The position numbers were made by a program, and so were the translations under genes. Source: Sclerodactyla briareus (taxonomy: Eukaryota; Echinodermata; Holothuroidea; Dendrochirotida; Sclerodactylidae). From it: DNA of 64,000 nucleotides. Positions 61,801-64,000 of the stretch are shown piece by piece; position 1 is the stretch's first letter, and every line of letters starts with the position of its first letter. A model generated the notes under the pieces. It did no database searches. It saw only the letters and a program-made list of their open reading frames with translations, and was not told the DNA's origin. Location: the NCBI GenBank assembly GCA_026419785.1, contig JAODTK010004420.1, positions 124,001-188,000 of the forward strand. Reading direction: 5' to 3'.

Positions 61801-62299
61801 AACTGCATTATTCCATCATCTCTTGACCACACCAGTCACTTATGAGTTAATGATGTTTGCTAAGTGTCCTCATCATTTAGGCCTTGGCCTGCAGTCTGCG
61901 GACGTAGATGTTAACGGTCGATGGGATCCCACACTGAATGGAAAACATTGCACCTCGCTGGTTATGACTTCTGACTTTACCTTCACTCTTCAAGGATATA
62001 CTTACTTACCAGGTTTGTTTTCCAGTATTCATTTTAATGCCCTCAGATGACTTTTTGACCAAGGTCAAAAAGAACAAAGTATCTCATCTCATGCGCTGAG
62101 TCAATATTGCAGGTGACGTTTTGTGTTCAAGTTGTGGTTTTGGAGTTTGTGCACACACATTTTTCCCCTGCAGGGTTTGATATAGCTGAGTAAGGGGAAA
62201 CATTGGTCAGGAAAAAAAAAGGACAAGAATCATACGCATAGTGCGTTCTGTTAGTTCAGTGCTAGTAGCACAGGTCAATGGGGTGATGGCAAAGGATTT

Positions 62300-62815
62300 A
62301 TTGTGCAAGGCATGCAATTGGTGCCATTTTTTACTGTGTTTAGGCAGTAACTGAGTTTACAACTTTACAAATCAAGAGTACCGTAATTGCGTTTTATTCG
62401 TCTTGAAAACGGCAACTCCATTCATCACAGAAACGACCCGAATGTCAGAAGTCAAATAGGTCCTCAGATGTATGCACCAGACACCGAACAAAACTTTCCA
62501 TTACGCCAGCCCCTCTAAAATGATCGTTTGTGAGATACATCGATGAAAGAAGATTGCTGACCTTTTTTAACCTATTGACCTTTGGCCGAATATGCAGTTC
62601 ATGCGTACCATATTTCTATCAACCACTAAACTATCTATCTTAAAAATATGAATTCAATAGGGATCTTCTTCACATTTAACCTGCAACCTACATGTTCAAC
62701 TTGAACTTTGAACTTTGAACAGTGCTTACTTGCTTTCTCATAGATGTCCTCTGCACCAAGTTCAAGGATCTGCACCAAATAGATTCCTTTTGCCTTCGCA
62801 AGGAATAAGAAAACA
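62300..62815 (+). repeat. dispersed repeat with GATGTCCTCTGCAC end, copy 3
   Basis: Matches 36010-36480 closely: ATTGTGCAAGGCATGCAATT (62300), GGCAGTAACTGAGTTTACAA (62343), ATCACAGAAACGACC (62425), GAATTCAATAGGGATC (62649), ACATGTTCAACTTGAACTTT (62689), GATGTCCTCTGCACC (62743), then the TTCCTTTTGCCTTCGCAAGG hairpin (62784). It leads straight into the third copy of the first-exon region, as in unit B. Confidence 0.65.
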
Positions 62816-63161
62816 CTTTTTCACTGTTCAGTAGACGTATACAGTAGCGGTTTATCCAAATATTGACAACAGGCCTTACCATAATTGCATCATTTTTGTT
62901 TTTGTTTGTTAGTTTCTCCTTTGTGCCAATAGGGAGGATGAGGTTATAAATGAGGGCGCACTACCTTTGGGTCGACGGGACCTGCACCCCCCCCCCCCAA
63001 ACAAAGAAAGAAGAGGGCCAAACTGATAGGGATTGAGCACTTCCAAGGATTCGCTGTTTTTTTCGCAAGTTTGCCGCTAATATCCCAAGGGAACTTGGAC
63101 AAAGCACTTGTCTGGCTCTCGCCACACATCGAATAAGGGGTTTTTTCTGAGATGAATACAT

Positions 63162-63340
63162 GGGTGCGTTTTGTCGTCTATTGGATCTTGGCCAAGTTTT
63201 CTACTAGTGAAACTAACATCGAATAAAAAACGCACCCAATTATATCTGCCCCATCAGGTGTAGGAACCGGGCGCATTGCATTGTCGATCGAACGTGAACA
63301 GGAAGTGATTGATAGCGTAGACATTCGTTCAACCTAAACA
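63162..63340 (+). promoter_or_regulatory. putative core promoter and 5' UTR, copy C
   Basis: A perfect 11-bp inverted pair, GGGTGCGTTTT (63162-63172) and AAAACGCACCC (63227-63237), sits just upstream of a TATAT box at 63241-63245, 96 bp before the ATG. The inverted pair is recognisable in copies A and B. It may be a regulatory stem or paired binding sites; the ends of an old small insertion are the alternative. Confidence 0.35.
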
Positions 63341-63370
63341 ATGGAAGACAAAGAATCTATTGTTGCCCTG
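63341..63370 (+). CDS. putative first coding exon, copy C (MEDKESIVAL)
   Basis: ACAATGG start context, frame MEDKESIVAL, then GTAAGT at 63371-63376. Relative to the A and B copies one base appears to be missing before the donor (GTTGCCCTG against GTTGGCGATG), so the phase here is 0 rather than 1 unless this is an error. The sequence from AGTGATTGATAGC through the exon is almost the same as in copy B while the surroundings differ more, which hints at constraint or a younger B/C duplication. Function unknown. Confidence 0.3.
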
Positions 63371-63480
63371 GTAAGTCCACAATATATTTTCGAATACACC
63401 ATCCACAATTTTCAGCCCTGCATGTCACAACAACTTGAATTGCCTATATGCCGAAGCAGTAACTTCAGTGGTCTAGACGA

Positions 63481-64000
63481 GTGTGTCTCTTAATCGCCCA
63501 ACCGTAATGCCACCTCTAGTTTGCCTTTACGTATGAATCAGTGTTGTAACCCTCAGCACAATCGTCTAATGCCTTTTGCCAAATCAAGACGAAACTTTGC
63601 TTCATATTGTAAAAGCCCGGCCAGCCATCGCGTCATTTCTACGCGTTGTAAATGTCAAATGTACCCTTAACCCGCTGTTACTACACGCAGGCCCCGTGGA
63701 GTCGGCTTCTTAATTAAAATTAACGTTACAGGACAGTGTGGTGATAAATGATCACTCTATTGGGCGCAGCTCGCAAATGCAAAACCAATTGCACCAGATG
63801 GCGCGTACTGCGGTACGGAGACGAAATGCTAGTTGGAAATTTACCGAATAAGCGAGCTAAATTACCGCGTTAGTCAATCCACCTCGCGGCCGTCTCAAAC
63901 TACGTAGGAAGCATTTTTCTAGCTCAACAAGATCGATGTAGAGGTTCTACCAATGAATCGGTAGGGTGCAGTAGTTGCAGCTATACACGATATCACATAA
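63481..64000. other. window end, nothing recognised
   Basis: Continuation of the putative intron of copy C. No frame of 60 codons, no repeat match with units A or B that I can see. Confidence 0.4.

Larger units (their letters stand above)
62925..63480. repeat. unit C: third copy of the first-exon region
   Basis: Colinear with 36570-37140 and 10000-10600: CCAATAGGGAGGATGAGGTT, CCTGCACCCCCC, GGGTGCGTTTT, CGCACCCAAT, CATCAGG, AGTGATTGATAGCGTAGACA, the exon, and the CAATTTTCAGCCCTGCATGT intron text. It is closer to copy B than to copy A. A fragment of the upstream part is also repeated at 11228-11347. Confidence 0.8.

Noticed and set aside
1..64000. Prokaryotic genes, operons, CRISPR arrays, rRNA genes, phage or defence systems
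   Set aside because: No long frames with ribosome binding sites, no spaced direct repeats with unique spacers (the tandem arrays here have no spacers), and no rRNA core sequences were seen.

Overview
The window looks like nuclear DNA of an animal, most plausibly a marine invertebrate. No open frame exceeds 237 codons in 64 kb and there are no operons. Instead there are microsatellites, minisatellites, transposon footprints, a tRNA-derived SINE on the minus strand, the 3' end of a non-LTR retrotransposon, and short exon-like frames with GTAAGT donors. An echinoderm-like genome is my guess from the style of the repeats; it is inference, not proof. Homopolymer runs vary in length between related copies, so single-base indels (sequencing or mutational) are common and blur reading frames.

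Layout. 1-2640: an inverted-repeat-flanked segment (arms 1-118 and 2290-2402) followed by a ~20-bp tandem repeat. 2640-21710: unit A of a very large direct duplication. 21710-28430: spacer with a hAT-like transposon (22762-24501, TIRs and an 8-bp target duplication). 28430-53220: unit B, colinear with unit A but lengthened by insertions: a 176-bp MITE at 32078-32253, a non-LTR retrotransposon tail at 32774-33262, minisatellite-cored elements at 33263-33930, 34430-35215, 37145-38460 and 39800-40580, and a 4.8-kb block at 43760-48600. Unit A carries its own private insertions, including the SINE at 4686-5033 and a core-repeat element at 16560-17570. 53220-64000: mixed repeats, fragments of a third copy (57130-57790 and 62270-63480), a 1.8-kb stretch of low repeat content with exon-like frames on the minus strand (60240-62060), and an unrecognised end.

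Genes. I recognise no complete gene. The best lead is a set of three equivalent sites, one per duplication copy (10504, 37047, 63341). Each has a TATA-like box about 95-100 bp upstream, a short ATG-started frame related to MEDKESIV, and a perfect GTAAGT donor. This reads as the first exon of a tandemly duplicated gene whose other exons I cannot identify. A second lead is a pair of phase-compatible minus-strand exons at about 61800-61572 and 61135-60988, the latter with a stop and an AATAAA signal 39 nt downstream. Most of the remaining sequence is repeat-derived or intron/intergenic DNA.

The duplicated units work as a natural clock: insertions present in one copy and absent at the matching site of the other show which mobile elements moved after the duplication.
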